From NCBI GenBank assembly GCA_964447155.1, contig CAYURM010000009.1:32673-96672 (forward strand): a DNA stretch of 64,000 nucleotides. Reading direction: 5' to 3'. The DNA is from SMBSF63 sp034003545 (GTDB taxonomy: Bacteria; Chloroflexota; Anaerolineae; Anaerolineales; Anaerolineaceae). The position numbers and the translations under genes are program-made. How positions within the stretch are numbered: the stretch's first letter is position 1; every line of letters begins with the position of its first letter. The notes under the pieces were generated by a model. The model searched no databases. It was not told the DNA's origin and saw only the letters and a program-made list of their open reading frames with translations. Below, in pieces: positions 1 through 8,904 of the stretch.

Positions 1-1203
1 GGCCGGCTCAAACAGGTTGGGGTCGAAACCCGGGGATGAAGCCATCGCCAGCACCCGCCCGGTATCCCGTTCCATGATCACAATTGCACCCGTATGCCCG
101 GCAATCGCCTTCTGTGTTTCAAGCTGGAGATCTGCTTCCAGCGTGGTATAGATCGCATTGGCCGGGGTGGCCGCCACCTGCGACAAACGGGTGACGATCT
201 GCCCCTGGGGATCAACCACATACAGGGAAGCGCCCCTGCCGCCGGAAAGTTCTTCCTCCCCCCATTTCTCCAGCCCGGCGGCGCCAACCTTCTCGTCACC
301 GAGATAGCCGCGGCGTTTGTAATCATCAATTTCATCAGGGGAAATCGACAACACATAGCCGGTCACATGCGGGGCTATACCCCCGTCATAATAATAACGG
401 GCGGAGTAATTTGTCATCACCAGGCCGCTAATCCCGGAAAGGATATCGTATTTTTCTTCCACCTGCTGGGCAGAAGCCTCACCCACGGCCACATACCAGT
501 CTGCGCCTGCCTTCTGATACATGGCAGCAATCGCATCGGTGGTCTTGCCCGTCAGGCGAGAGAGTTCCACCAGCAGCCGTCCTTCCTGCCCGTCTGCGAT
601 CTGTCCGGGCCAGATACCCAATGCCACCGCATCCGTCTGGGACACGATCACATTCCCGTCGCGGTCATAGATATTACCGCGAGCGGGCACTTTCACATCC
701 AGCGCCAGGGTATTCCCGCCGCTCAGTTCAGGCAGGATCAGAGCATCTTCCCACAATACGCCCCAACGCCCGTTATCCAGGGCGAGGTTCATTAATATAT
801 CGCGTTCGATATCGTCCAGCAGATTGGTATGGTAAGTTACCCGGTAAGCGACCTGCGCCGTGCGGGGGTTGGTCAATGCCGAATGAATATCATAATCCAG
901 TGACTTGAGCGTCATCGAAACCGCTGCATCCTGATTACGCCTGATGAAAGTCTCCTGCGTAATCGCATCCCGGCTGGCCGGAGCCAGCAGTTGGTACATG
1001 ACCGCATAGTCTTCCAGCTTCCAGCTCTCCAGAAATGCCTCAACCGTTGAGACAGGGTCCGGTGTACGGGTAACAGAAACCTGCGGCGCGGGCAGTTCCC
1101 CGGCCGTCGTGGTGGCCGTCGGAACGATCACTTCCGGCGCTGCTTGCGGCTTGCAGGCAGATAACAATAAAACGAGCAGTAAAAACCCGTATCGATATTT
1201 CAT
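1..1203 (-). CDS. Penicillin-binding protein, class B (PBP2-like), C-terminus cut by window edge
   Basis: Peptidoglycan transpeptidase acting outside the membrane; only the first 401 residues lie in the window. It begins with a lipoprotein-type signal ending LSAC (Cys17), then a Thr/Pro-rich linker, an NTF2-like domain of the MecA N-terminal type (about 45-150), and the dimerisation domain with the class B hallmark RGNIYDRDG (about 175-183). The last visible stretch (GRVLAMASSPGFDPN) is what normally precedes the transpeptidase domain, so the SxxK serine lies outside. The start at 1203 is chosen because GGAGG sits 8 nt upstream and an upstream ATG at 1210 is in another frame. The lipoprotein anchor instead of a plain membrane helix is a little unusual. 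Confidence 0.88.
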   Translation of the reverse strand, partial: MKYRYGFLLLVLLLSACKPQAAPEVIVPTATTTAGELPAPQVSVTRTPDPVSTVEAFLESWKLEDYAVMYQLLAPASRDAITQETFIRRNQDAAVSMTLKSLDYDIHSALTNPRTAQVAYRVTYHTNLLDDIERDILMNLALDNGRWGVLWEDALILPELSGGNTLALDVKVPARGNIYDRDGNVIVSQTDAVALGIWPGQIADGQEGRLLVELSRLTGKTTDAIAAMYQKAGADWYVAVGEASAQQVEEKYDILSGISGLVMTNYSARYYYDGGIAPHVTGYVLSISPDEIDDYKRRGYLGDEKVGAAGLEKWGEEELSGGRGASLYVVDPQGQIVTRLSQVAATPANAIYTTLEADLQLETQKAIAGHTGAIVIMERDTGRVLAMASSPGFDPNLFEPA

Positions 1204-1229
1204 CCTTCATACCTCCGGTCAGCGTTCAG

Positions 1230-1898
1230 TTAACCGATCATCTGACCTTCCAAAACTGCTTGAGAAATTGGACAATCATAATCCAGATTTTCGCGGCAAG
1301 CCGCGGCGATGTCCACATCTGTGGTCAATCCAAATTGCCGCAAGCTGCGTGCCAGATGACACAGCGGCAGTCCCATCACATTCGCAAAACAGCCGCTGAA
1401 ACCTTCCACCGGGTGAAAATCCGTGTTCTGGATGCCGTATGCACCGGCCTTGTCCAGCGGGTCTCCGCTTGCCACGTAAGCGGCAAGCTCTTCATCTGAA
1501 TAGTTGCGCATTGGCACCTGAGAGACGCACAGGTCAGCCTGCTGCCGGTTTGCAGCCGGTGAGACCAGTGCAAAAGCAGAACAAACCTGGTGCGGCTGGT
1601 TGCGCAAACGACGCAGCATGGCCTTTGCCTCGGCGGCATCTGCCGGCTTGCCCATGATCTCGCCCTGATGCACCACCGTCGTATCCGCAGCGAGGATGAT
1701 GCTGCCATTCGCGGCATGGGCCGCGGCGGCCTCGGCCTTTCCGGCTGCCAGGCGGCAGACATAGGCCTGCGGGTCTTCACCGTCCCGCGGGGTTTCGTCA
1801 ATATCCACCGCGCGGACAACGAAATCCCAACCCAGCCAGGCCAACAGTTCCCTGCGGCGCGGCGAGGCAGAAGCAAGGGTAATTAACGGCTGTTTCAT
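1230..1898 (-). CDS. maf: Maf-like nucleoside triphosphate pyrophosphatase
   Basis: House-cleaning dTTP/UTP (or modified NTP) pyrophosphatase of the Maf/Ham1 fold, cytoplasmic. The N-terminal substrate loop ASASPRRRELL (residues 9-19), the catalytic region AADTTVV with Asp72, and the later DPLDKAGAYGIQ block (147-157) are all family signatures. At 222 residues it is about 30 longer than usual because of a C-terminal tail from about 192. There is no Shine-Dalgarno; instead TAGAAT ends 7 nt before the ATG, so the mRNA is probably leaderless. It lies 26 bp upstream of the PBP gene in the same direction and may be co-transcribed with it. Confidence 0.93.
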   Translation of the reverse strand: MKQPLITLASASPRRRELLAWLGWDFVVRAVDIDETPRDGEDPQAYVCRLAAGKAEAAAAHAANGSIILAADTTVVHQGEIMGKPADAAEAKAMLRRLRNQPHQVCSAFALVSPAANRQQADLCVSQVPMRNYSDEELAAYVASGDPLDKAGAYGIQNTDFHPVEGFSGCFANVMGLPLCHLARSLRQFGLTTDVDIAAACRENLDYDCPISQAVLEGQMIG

Positions 1899-1905
1899 GG
1901 CAAAG

Positions 1906-1911
1906 ATTCTA
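1906..1911 (-). promoter_or_regulatory. Candidate -10 box of a leaderless maf transcript
   Basis: On the minus strand TAGAAT is followed by exactly 7 nt and then the maf ATG. The predicted transcription start coincides with the start codon, and no SD is present. See the leaderless-transcript finding. Confidence 0.5.
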
Positions 1912-2156
1912 ACACAGACTCATTAAGGGAACGGGTAATCAGGAATCAGTCAATCAAGCAACCAGGAACCAGAAAGCTGCCTGATTGACGACACAACGCC
2001 ATATAATCTCCGCTTCGCAAATTGAAGCAAATGCGCAGCCCTCGCCCCTGTTCACAATCAATGGGATAATCAAGGAATCCACCCAATTCCACCCCAAAAA
2101 CCATCCATTCGGGGTTAGAATTGTCTGAACAACTTTTCTTTCGAGGAGACAATTTT

Positions 2157-2729
2157 ATGCAGGCATTAAAAGATCGTATTTTAAGCGAAGGCAAGAACCT
2201 CGGCAGCAATATCCTTAAAGTGGACGGCTTCATCAACCACCAGGTGGACCCGGCATTGATGGACGCCTGCGGCAAGGCCTTTGCCGAACTGTTCGCAGAC
2301 ACCCAGCCCGACCGCATCCTCACCGCCGAAATCTCCGGCATCGCCCCGGCCATTATGACCGGTATTTATATGAACATCCCCGTGGTTTATGCCCGCAAGA
2401 CCAGGCCGGTTACGATGACAGCCGATGTATACCTGACCACGGCCCCCTCGCATACCAAAGGCCACCTGGTCGAGCTGATCGTCTCCCCCGAGTACCTGCG
2501 CCACGGCGAGCGCATCCTGATCATCGATGATTTCCTCGCTTCCGGCGCGACCATCAAGGGGCTGGTGCGCCTGACCCAGGCCGCCGGCGCAAAGCTGGTC
2601 GGCATCGGCACCCTGATCGAGAAACCCGATGAGGGCGGCCGCGCAGACCTGGCCCACCTCAATATCCCGATCCATTCCCTGGCAGCCGTAGACCTGACCG
2701 ATGACGGCCAGATCCTGTTTGTGGACTGA
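2157..2729 (+). CDS. xpt: Xanthine phosphoribosyltransferase
   Basis: Purine salvage enzyme converting xanthine plus PRPP to XMP, the substrate of the next gene guaA. The 190-residue length fits Xpt. The PRPP-binding loop is LIIDDFLASGAT (121-132) with acidic pair Asp124-Asp125, and the N-terminal SEGKNLGSNILKVDGFINHQ block is characteristic of Xpt rather than of other PRTases. The start at 2157 is preferred over a TTG at 2121 because CGAGGAG lies about 8 nt before it. It ends 6 bp before guaA, so the two form an operon producing GMP from xanthine. No purine riboswitch could be recognised upstream. Confidence 0.93.
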   Translation: MQALKDRILSEGKNLGSNILKVDGFINHQVDPALMDACGKAFAELFADTQPDRILTAEISGIAPAIMTGIYMNIPVVYARKTRPVTMTADVYLTTAPSHTKGHLVELIVSPEYLRHGERILIIDDFLASGATIKGLVRLTQAAGAKLVGIGTLIEKPDEGGRADLAHLNIPIHSLAAVDLTDDGQILFVD

Positions 2730-2735
2730 CCCGAC

Positions 2736-4286
2736 ATGAGTCACCAGACCCTCGCCATCCTTGATTTTGGTTCGCAGTACACCCAACTGATCGCCCGCCG
2801 CGTGCGGGAATTGCAGGTCTACTGCGAGATCTTCCCCTGGGACGCCGACCAGCAGACGCTTGAAGCCCTGCAGCCGAAAGGCTTCATCCTCTCTGGCGGA
2901 CCGACATCCGTTTATGACGAAGGCGCCCCTGCTATCCCCAATTTCGTGCTCAACTCCGGACTGCCCATCCTGGGCATCTGTTACGGCATGCAGGCCCTCA
3001 CCCAGGCTCTGGGCGGGGTGGTCGCACCCTCGCAGTCGCGTGAATACGGTCTGGCACAGATCGACGTGGTCGCAGATAACCCCCTGCTGGATACCAGCCA
3101 GCAAGTGTGGATGTCGCACGGCGACCGCATCGAAACACCGCCACCGGGCTTCGTCGTCCTCGCCCGCAGCAGCAACAGCCCCACCGCCGCGATGGGCGAC
3201 CTGGCAAGACAGCGCTACGGCGTGCAGTTCCACCCCGAAGTGCATCACACCCCCGGCGGAAAGGACATCCTGCACCGCTTTGCCGTGGACATCTGCGGTA
3301 TCACCCCCGACTGGACGCCCGAATCGATCATTCAGGAATCCATCGCCGCCATCCGCGAACAGGTAGGCGGCGCCCGCGTGCTGACCGCCGTCAGCGGCGG
3401 CGTGGACTCCAGTGTGGCCACCGCCCTGGCGCACCGCGCCATCGGTGCCCAGCTCACCGCCGTCTTCGTGAATAACGGCCTGCTGCGCAAGGGTGAACGC
3501 CAGCAGGTGGAAGACGCCTTCGGCGGCAGCCTGGGCAGCAACCTGATCGTGGTCGATGCCGTGGACACCTTCCTGAACAACCTGCGCGGCGTGACCGACC
3601 CCGAACAAAAACGTAAGATCATCGGCGAGACCTTCATCCGCATCTTTGAAACCGAAGCCAACCGCCTGGGCGAGATCCCCTTCCTGATGCAGGGCACCAT
3701 CTACCCCGATGTGGTCGAGTCCGCCTCCAGCGGCAAAGCCCACACCATCAAATCCCACCATAACGTGGGCGGCCTGCCGGAAGATATCCAGTTCAGCCTG
3801 GTAGAGCCGCTGCGCTACCTCTTTAAAGATGAAGTGCGCGCTGTGGGCGAGGCCCTCGGCCTGCCTGCTTCTCTTGTGTGGCGGCAGCCTTTCCCTGGCC
3901 CCGGCCTGGCCGTGCGCTGCCTGGGAGAGATCACCGCCGAACGGCTGACCTGGCTGCGCGAAGCGGATCACATCTTCACCACGGAGCTAGTACAGTCCGG
4001 CTACCTGCACAACCGCGGGCCAGACGCCCCCACCCAGGTGGCGCAAGCCTTTGCCGCCCTGCTGAATGTACGCTCAGTGGGCGTGATGGGCGACCAGCGC
4101 ACCTACCAGCAGACCATCGCGCTGCGCGCCGTGACCAGCGAAGACTTCATGACCGCCGACTGGGCGAAATTGCCGGCCGACCTGCTCGGACATGTTGCCA
4201 ACCGCATCGTCAACGAGGTGCCGGGCGTCAACCGCGTGGTCTATGACATCACCAGCAAACCCCCTGCCACCATTGAGTGGGAGTAA
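2736..4286 (+). CDS. guaA: GMP synthase (glutamine-hydrolysing)
   Basis: Converts XMP, ATP and glutamine to GMP. The N-terminal class I glutaminase domain has GICYGMQ with nucleophile Cys82 and the HPE pair His166/Glu168. The ATP-pyrophosphatase domain has the P-loop SGGVDSS (220-226), and the C-terminal dimerisation domain ends with the conserved ITSKPPATIEWE motif. The length (516) is normal and no key residue is missing. Together with xpt it makes a two-gene purine-salvage operon. A long antisense open frame covers much of it but is a codon-bias shadow. Confidence 0.97.
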   Translation: MSHQTLAILDFGSQYTQLIARRVRELQVYCEIFPWDADQQTLEALQPKGFILSGGPTSVYDEGAPAIPNFVLNSGLPILGICYGMQALTQALGGVVAPSQSREYGLAQIDVVADNPLLDTSQQVWMSHGDRIETPPPGFVVLARSSNSPTAAMGDLARQRYGVQFHPEVHHTPGGKDILHRFAVDICGITPDWTPESIIQESIAAIREQVGGARVLTAVSGGVDSSVATALAHRAIGAQLTAVFVNNGLLRKGERQQVEDAFGGSLGSNLIVVDAVDTFLNNLRGVTDPEQKRKIIGETFIRIFETEANRLGEIPFLMQGTIYPDVVESASSGKAHTIKSHHNVGGLPEDIQFSLVEPLRYLFKDEVRAVGEALGLPASLVWRQPFPGPGLAVRCLGEITAERLTWLREADHIFTTELVQSGYLHNRGPDAPTQVAQAFAALLNVRSVGVMGDQRTYQQTIALRAVTSEDFMTADWAKLPADLLGHVANRIVNEVPGVNRVVYDITSKPPATIEWE

Positions 4287-4294
4287 ACGCCCTT

Positions 4295-4319
4295 TTGTAG
4301 CGACGACTTTAGTCGTCAT
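4295..4319. repeat. GTAG-headed short palindrome (copy 1)
   Basis: Immediately after guaA, TTGTAG is followed by the hairpin GACGAC-ttta-GTCGTC. It belongs to a set of intergenic palindromes with the same head found elsewhere in this window. It lacks a T run, so it is not a classical terminator. Confidence 0.6.
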
Positions 4320-4390
4320 CACCAAATGCAGGGCCTGCCTTCGCCATTCGATTCTCAAAATTGCCGCGCAACTTCCAGGGCCGTTTCCCG

Positions 4391-4396
4391 TATAAT
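4391..4396 (+). promoter_or_regulatory. Candidate -10 box for the membrane protein at 4437
   Basis: A consensus TATAAT lies 46 bp upstream of the start codon in an AT-rich patch. No convincing -35 is visible at 16-18 nt, so the call rests on the hexamer and its position. Confidence 0.35.
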
Positions 4397-4436
4397 AATA
4401 TATAGGAACAATATTTAATTTTGAAAGGAAATAATC

Positions 4437-5465
4437 ATGGATTTCGGCGAAATTCTCACAAAAGCATGGAAGACCATCTGGAAGCATAAAACCCTGTGGG
4501 TCTTCGGTATTCTGGCGAGCTGCGGCGCCAATGGTGGCAGCAGCGGTGGCAGCGGAAACAGCGGCAGCAGTTTCAATCAAGGCGGCTCGTCCATGGGACA
4601 GAATCCCTTTGCGGGCATGTTCCCGCAGGCCGAGCGCTTTTTCTACAACATGGAACGCTATTTTGAGAACATTCAGGAGGGCACCATCGTCCTCATCATC
4701 ATTGGCGGCATCCTCCTCAGCCTGATCATTGCTGTGCTCGTGCTTTTCATCAGCTCCATCGGCAAAGCCGGCCTGATCTACGGCGCATCCAAAGCGGATG
4801 AAATGGATGAAACAACTGCCAAACTGACTTTCAAAGAGGTCTGGAACGGCGGCAAGCCCTACTTCTGGCGGATTGTGCTCTTGAGTCTGCTGATTGGTGG
4901 TGCCACCCTTGTGCTGGTTCTGCTGCTGATGGTCCCGCTTGTTCTGTTGAGTGTACTCACCCTGGGGATCGGTCTTTTGTGCCTCCTCCCCCTGATCTGC
5001 ATTATGGTACCTGTCTTCTGGATGGTAAACATCCTCATCGAACAGGCCACCGTGGCAATCGTCGTGGAAGACCTGGGTGTCTTCGACAGCATCAAACGTG
5101 CCTGGCAGATCGTCATTCAGGAAAATCTGGGCAGCTACGCCGTCCTCGGTTTGATCCTGGGCATCGGCGGTGCGATTGTCGGCTTCATCTTCGCCCTGCC
5201 CCTGTTCCTGATGGTCATCCCCATCGTGCTTGCCCTCATTGCCGGCGGCGATAGTGCCATGGGCGGAGGGATCATTGCAGCCATCGTCATGTTCATCGTC
5301 TACCTGCCCATCCTCATCGTCCTCAGCGGCGTCCTGCAGGCCTACATTGGCACCGCCTGGACCCTGGCTTTCCGCCGGGCAGCCAGCATCAGCCTGCAAG
5401 AACCAAAAGACTTCGACGGTGACCTGGAGCTGCTCACCAGTGACACCCCGAACTCGGTGGGGTAA
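4437..5465 (+). CDS. Polytopic membrane protein, function unknown
   Basis: A 342-residue integral membrane protein. An amphipathic, tryptophan-containing N-terminal segment is followed by a low-complexity Gly/Ser/Asn linker (about 33-53) and an aromatic stretch. Then come about six hydrophobic segments (about 83-110, 143-170, 172-200, 232-262, 275-300 and around 305). The overall pattern (charged loop, paired helices, DxFDSIKRAWQ-like loop) resembles the glycerophosphodiester-phosphodiesterase membrane-domain type of uncharacterised protein; I do not recognise an enzyme motif. AAAGGA lies 7 nt before the ATG. It is followed directly by a strong terminator and looks monocistronic. Confidence 0.8.
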   Translation: MDFGEILTKAWKTIWKHKTLWVFGILASCGANGGSSGGSGNSGSSFNQGGSSMGQNPFAGMFPQAERFFYNMERYFENIQEGTIVLIIIGGILLSLIIAVLVLFISSIGKAGLIYGASKADEMDETTAKLTFKEVWNGGKPYFWRIVLLSLLIGGATLVLVLLLMVPLVLLSVLTLGIGLLCLLPLICIMVPVFWMVNILIEQATVAIVVEDLGVFDSIKRAWQIVIQENLGSYAVLGLILGIGGAIVGFIFALPLFLMVIPIVLALIAGGDSAMGGGIIAAIVMFIVYLPILIVLSGVLQAYIGTAWTLAFRRAASISLQEPKDFDGDLELLTSDTPNSVG

Positions 5466-5506
5466 AATCCCTTTGGAATAAGACCCCATCATGTCGGAAT
5501 AACAGC

Positions 5507-5536
5507 ATCCTCCCGCAGTGCGGGAGGATTTTTTTT
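5507..5536 (+). terminator. Rho-independent terminator
   Basis: A GC-rich hairpin ATCCTCCCGCA / TGCGGGAGGAT is followed by eight T residues. It ends the membrane protein gene at 5465. Confidence 0.9.
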
Positions 5537-5560
5537 GCGCCAATATCAAATACCCCTTTG

Positions 5561-5600
5561 GTAGGGTGCGTTAGCCGCGAACGCGGCAACGCACCCTACA
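5561..5600. repeat. GTAGGGTGCG palindrome (copy 2)
   Basis: GTAGGGTGCGTT is paired with AACGCACCCTAC around an inner CCGCG/CGCGG stem, giving a long near-perfect hairpin. It belongs to the GTAGG-headed intergenic repeat family. Confidence 0.7.
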
Positions 5601-5833
5601 GGAGTTTATCTTATTCTCGGTGAGGTAAGATCCCTTTGGGATAAGCTCCCCGTCATATCGCAGGTACATTATCCTCCCGCAATGCGGGAGGAATGGTTTA
5701 TACACCCTTGGAAAGGTTGAATTCAAACACTACACAACAAGCAATACAAAATCAGGCCATCATGTTCCCCGTCTGGCCCATCAACCCTTTTCAAGGGTGT
5801 TTGAAAAAGGCCGGCACCTCATAAAACGAAGCA

Positions 5834-7096
5834 TTACCAGGTGATCTGTATACCCCTTATCAAAGGCATCTTCGAAATCAAAAACTCCGGGAAGAATTCA
5901 GTCGGGAAGGGGATATCCTGCGTTTCACCATCGGGAATTTGAATCACTGCCAGTCTATATGAATTATCTCGTGAAACACTATTAACATGCGTACAGAGGA
6001 TAAATTGACTGTCATCGCTCCACTCACGCTCCGCCACTATATCCGGGATATCACCAACATCAACGATCATTTGCTTCCTTTGCACATTTATGATCCCCAA
6101 TACCGGCGCGGCGCCTTCTTCCTGATACCGGATTGCAATCCATTGCCCGTCTGGCGACCACAAAGGATCTGAACAAGTTGCCGTTTCACTGCATGCAATA
6201 AAGCTTTCCGCATTCCCTGAATAGCTATCAACCAACCAAAGGGTGTTTTCCTCAGCTACAATCAATTTTTCATTTCGCGCCCCCCATACAAACGCATCAT
6301 AAACTTCAAGCTCAAAATCCTGTTTGACCGGAACTACGAGTCTATCCAGCGATTTAATATCTTGATGTACCAAAATCAAATCACCTGACTCTATGCCCGT
6401 CTCATCAATATATGCGATTGAATTCCCGTTTGCGAACCAGGAAGGATGTCTGCCTTCAGAAAACAGAATACGCTTATTTGTCTCTCCATCCCATAGCCAT
6501 ATTTTGCTGTTGAGTTGCTCTTCTGTAGCAGGGTTCTTGCTTTCTAAATAGGTAAGGTACTTTGAATCGGGAGACCATGAGATCGAACGAAAATGCTCCA
6601 ACGACTGATGAATTTCAATAATGGTTTCATCCGACAATTGCATCACTCGCAAATTGTCCTGTCCTCCCAAAAGCTCTTCAACGCGCCAAAAACAAAACTC
6701 TTTCCAGGCCAGATATTGATTATCAGGAGATAGTGTTAAATCGGTGATTCCGCAGTCAAGCAAATCATCATCCTTCATTCCCTTTGCAACCAGCAAATCG
6801 ACAGTATCCTGGGTAAGGAAGCCGGATGAGACGGTAGAAGAAAATTCGGCTCGATACGCTGCACCATAAAGGAATTTTGCCTCGCCGGTGATCCTGTCCA
6901 AAGACCAGATTTCAGTTTTGTCTCTCGAAACAGAAAAATAGATGACTCGATTGCCATCAGCAGAACTTTCATTCGCTGTGTTTTCCTGATCGCTTGCGGT
7001 GGGTGTCAGTAGCGTGCAAGAAGTAAGAAAATACAAGAAAACGAAAAACACTATGGCGATACTTGTGCTATGTGATCGGATTGTCTTTCCACTCAT
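5834..7096 (-). CDS. Lipoprotein with TolB/WD40-like beta-propeller repeats
   Basis: A 420-residue protein exported by an N-terminal hydrophobic segment ending LTSC (lipidated Cys27), followed by a short polar linker. The body contains repeated blades with the pattern LSPDNQYLAW, WSPDSKYLTY, SPDGQWIAIR, plus WLWDGE and similar, typical of TolB-like/PD40 propellers. These domains usually bind peptides or proteins at the cell surface; no catalytic residue is evident. The gene has a lower GC content than its neighbours. It is transcribed alone. Confidence 0.82.
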   Translation of the reverse strand: MSGKTIRSHSTSIAIVFFVFLYFLTSCTLLTPTASDQENTANESSADGNRVIYFSVSRDKTEIWSLDRITGEAKFLYGAAYRAEFSSTVSSGFLTQDTVDLLVAKGMKDDDLLDCGITDLTLSPDNQYLAWKEFCFWRVEELLGGQDNLRVMQLSDETIIEIHQSLEHFRSISWSPDSKYLTYLESKNPATEEQLNSKIWLWDGETNKRILFSEGRHPSWFANGNSIAYIDETGIESGDLILVHQDIKSLDRLVVPVKQDFELEVYDAFVWGARNEKLIVAEENTLWLVDSYSGNAESFIACSETATCSDPLWSPDGQWIAIRYQEEGAAPVLGIINVQRKQMIVDVGDIPDIVAEREWSDDSQFILCTHVNSVSRDNSYRLAVIQIPDGETQDIPFPTEFFPEFLISKMPLIRGIQITW

Positions 7097-7164
7097 AATA
7101 ATCTCTCAAATTATCACTCCCTCGAACCAGGTACGCCGCAGTCAAGCTTTCCAATGATTGACGC

Positions 7165-7953
7165 TCACACCCCCTGCCCCTTCAACACCTCCAGCATCTT
7201 GCCATGCAAGACGGGGTTGGCCGCCAGAATGCAATATGGCGGGCGGAAATAATCCACATCTCCATGCAAATCCGTAACCAGCGCCCCCGCCTCGCTGGCA
7301 ATCAATCCCGCCGCAGCCACGTCCCAGGCATTCAACCGCTTGACCCAATAGCCATCCGCCTGGCCGGCGGCCACAAAGCACAGGTCCAGCGCGGCACAGC
7401 CCAGGCGCCGTGCGCTCTGCGCGCAGGCATTGAAGGCCGCAAACAGGCTCATGCTGCTGGACGGGCCGTCATCTCCGCCTGGCTCGCGGGAAATGCTGCC
7501 CACCAGCAGGCTGTTGACCATTTCCGTCTCGGATGAGACCTGAATGCGCTCGCCGTTCAACCAGGCACCCTGGCCGCCCTGCGCGGTATAACAGACATCC
7601 TGCATGGGGTCATAGACCACGCCCAACTGCACCACGCCTTGATGGGCATAAGCGATGGATACCGCGAAGACAGGTAACCCATGCGCATAGTTTAATGTGC
7701 CGTCCAGCGGGTCAATATACCAGCAGTGTCCCCCCACTCCCTCGGTGAGACCGCTCTCCTCGGCGATAATCTTGTGATCGGGGAAAGACTGCTGGATGCG
7801 GGCAATGATCAGCGCCTCGGCCTGCTCGTCGATCTCGGTCACCAGGTCCTTCTCGGCCTTGTGGCGCACCTTGTAATTCGTGCGATACCCGGCCCGCAGA
7901 ATTGCGCCTGCCTCGCGGGCGATCTCTTCCATAAATCTCAATGTTGGCTGCAT
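7165..7953 (-). CDS. Inositol monophosphatase family protein
   Basis: A Mg-dependent phosphatase of the IMPase/SuhB/CysQ fold, 262 residues. The metal ligands are seen in AEES (Glu65/66) and in the signature WYIDPLDGTLNYAHG (Asp81 and Asp84), and the second signature LNAWDVAAAG is near the C-terminus. The substrate could be inositol-1-phosphate, another sugar phosphate or PAP, which sequence alone does not decide. The start at 7953 is chosen because AGGAAGGG lies just upstream; an earlier in-frame start at 8061 lacks such a site. Neighbours give no pathway hint. Confidence 0.92.
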   Translation of the reverse strand: MQPTLRFMEEIAREAGAILRAGYRTNYKVRHKAEKDLVTEIDEQAEALIIARIQQSFPDHKIIAEESGLTEGVGGHCWYIDPLDGTLNYAHGLPVFAVSIAYAHQGVVQLGVVYDPMQDVCYTAQGGQGAWLNGERIQVSSETEMVNSLLVGSISREPGGDDGPSSSMSLFAAFNACAQSARRLGCAALDLCFVAAGQADGYWVKRLNAWDVAAAGLIASEAGALVTDLHGDVDYFRPPYCILAANPVLHGKMLEVLKGQGV

Positions 7954-8129
7954 ACGGTTCCCTTCCTGAAAAGAATTTTCTCTCCCATCATACTCTGAAA
8001 TCTTGTTACACGACAAGTCAGCGCAATCCTCCCGCAGGAAGATTCGTTGTGCAGAGACCAATGCGTCAAGAACTGAACAGGTATGGGGAAGCTGCCTTCA
8101 TGCCAACCTGCGGGAGGGGAAAACAGAAA

Positions 8130-8162
8130 ACAAAAAGCGTGTCTGTTGATCACAGACACGCT
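8130..8162 (-). terminator. Rho-independent terminator of the response regulator gene
   Basis: On the minus strand, AGCGTGTCTGT-GATCA-ACAGACACGCT is followed by TTTTTG. It lies just beyond the stop at 8185. Confidence 0.85.
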
Positions 8163-8184
8163 CAAATACCATCAACAGAAATAT

Positions 8185-8832
8185 TTACTTCTTATTCTCG
8201 ATCTTGCCGGTGGAGCGCAGCTCATCCAGGGCAGCATACAGCCGGCCCAGTTCTGCCTTGATGCGGTCTCGTTCGGCAATGGCCTGTTTGAGCAATTCCT
8301 CAAAGGCGGGTTTTTGATCTTCCGGCAGACTGCTTAACAGACGCTCCGTGCGGGAGATCTGGGTTTTCTTATACATCAGTTTGTTTTCCAGTCGCTCGCG
8401 GTAGCCCTGATAAAAAGTTGCTTCTGCCATCGGGCGCGGCAGTGCGGCAATCCCATCCGTGAGAATCTCGGCCACGGTCAACAGGAAGTCCTCCGTGTCA
8501 ATCGGTTTCTCAATGAAGCGCACCGCCCCCAGTTTGAGGGCAAAAGATTTGTCCTCAGGGGTAATATACGTGGCCGAGATGAAAATGATCGGGATCTGGC
8601 TGGTAAGCGGATCATTACGCAGGGTATACGCCAGAGAATAGCCATCCACTTCCGGCATCAGAATATCAGAAATGACCAGCGCCGGCTTTTCCTTTTCAAT
8701 ATATTCCAACGCCTCACGCCCATTGCGCGTACCCACCACCGGATAGCCCTTGAAACGCAGGGTGACCTCCAGCAATTGCAATAAGTTAGGCACATCTTCT
8801 ACAACAAGTATTGGTCCACTATTAACATTCAT
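8185..8832 (-). CDS. Response regulator with C-terminal coiled-coil
   Basis: The receiver domain occupies about 1-125, with acidic pocket Glu12/Asp13, phospho-acceptor Asp56 (ISDILMP), Ser86 and Lys109 (FIEKP). The remaining 90 residues are charged and helical (QISRTERLLSS, AIAERDRIKAELGRL), probably a coiled coil, with no DNA-binding or enzymatic output domain. It may act by protein interaction. No histidine kinase is adjacent, so it is an orphan here. The start has no clear SD; TAAAAT lies 6 nt before the ATG, so this too may be leaderless. Confidence 0.88.
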   Translation of the reverse strand: MNVNSGPILVVEDVPNLLQLLEVTLRFKGYPVVGTRNGREALEYIEKEKPALVISDILMPEVDGYSLAYTLRNDPLTSQIPIIFISATYITPEDKSFALKLGAVRFIEKPIDTEDFLLTVAEILTDGIAALPRPMAEATFYQGYRERLENKLMYKKTQISRTERLLSSLPEDQKPAFEELLKQAIAERDRIKAELGRLYAALDELRSTGKIENKK

Positions 8833-8904
8833 ATACCAATTTTAACCTTTAAAGTCCTTCTTATCAACCATGACACCCAAAAATTGCGTAAAAATGGTTC
8901 TTGC

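Larger units (their letters stand above)
5454..5693 (+). repeat. Imperfect direct repeat of a gene 3' end plus terminator stem
   Basis: The segment from the last codons of the membrane protein through its terminator stem (5454-5530) recurs at 5616-5693 with scattered substitutions. The second copy keeps the hairpin (TCCTCCCGCAATGCGGGAGGA) but has lost the T run. Between the copies lies the palindrome at 5561-5600. It is best read as a local duplication, with the second copy non-coding. The whole gap 5466-5833 holds only these elements. Confidence 0.65.

Noticed and set aside
1900..2156. Purine riboswitch upstream of xpt
   Set aside because: The conserved core (TATAATC...GGATATGG...GTCTCTAC type) could not be found; only a vague ATATAATC match at about 2000.
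2181..3971. A 596-codon open frame on the minus strand opposite xpt and guaA
   Set aside because: It lies fully antisense to two clearly recognised enzymes; its Gly/His/Gln-rich composition is that of a codon-bias shadow.
4074..5549. A 491-codon minus-strand frame covering the membrane protein gene
   Set aside because: Asp/Gln/His-rich antisense of a hydrophobic protein; no ribosome site or homologous motif.
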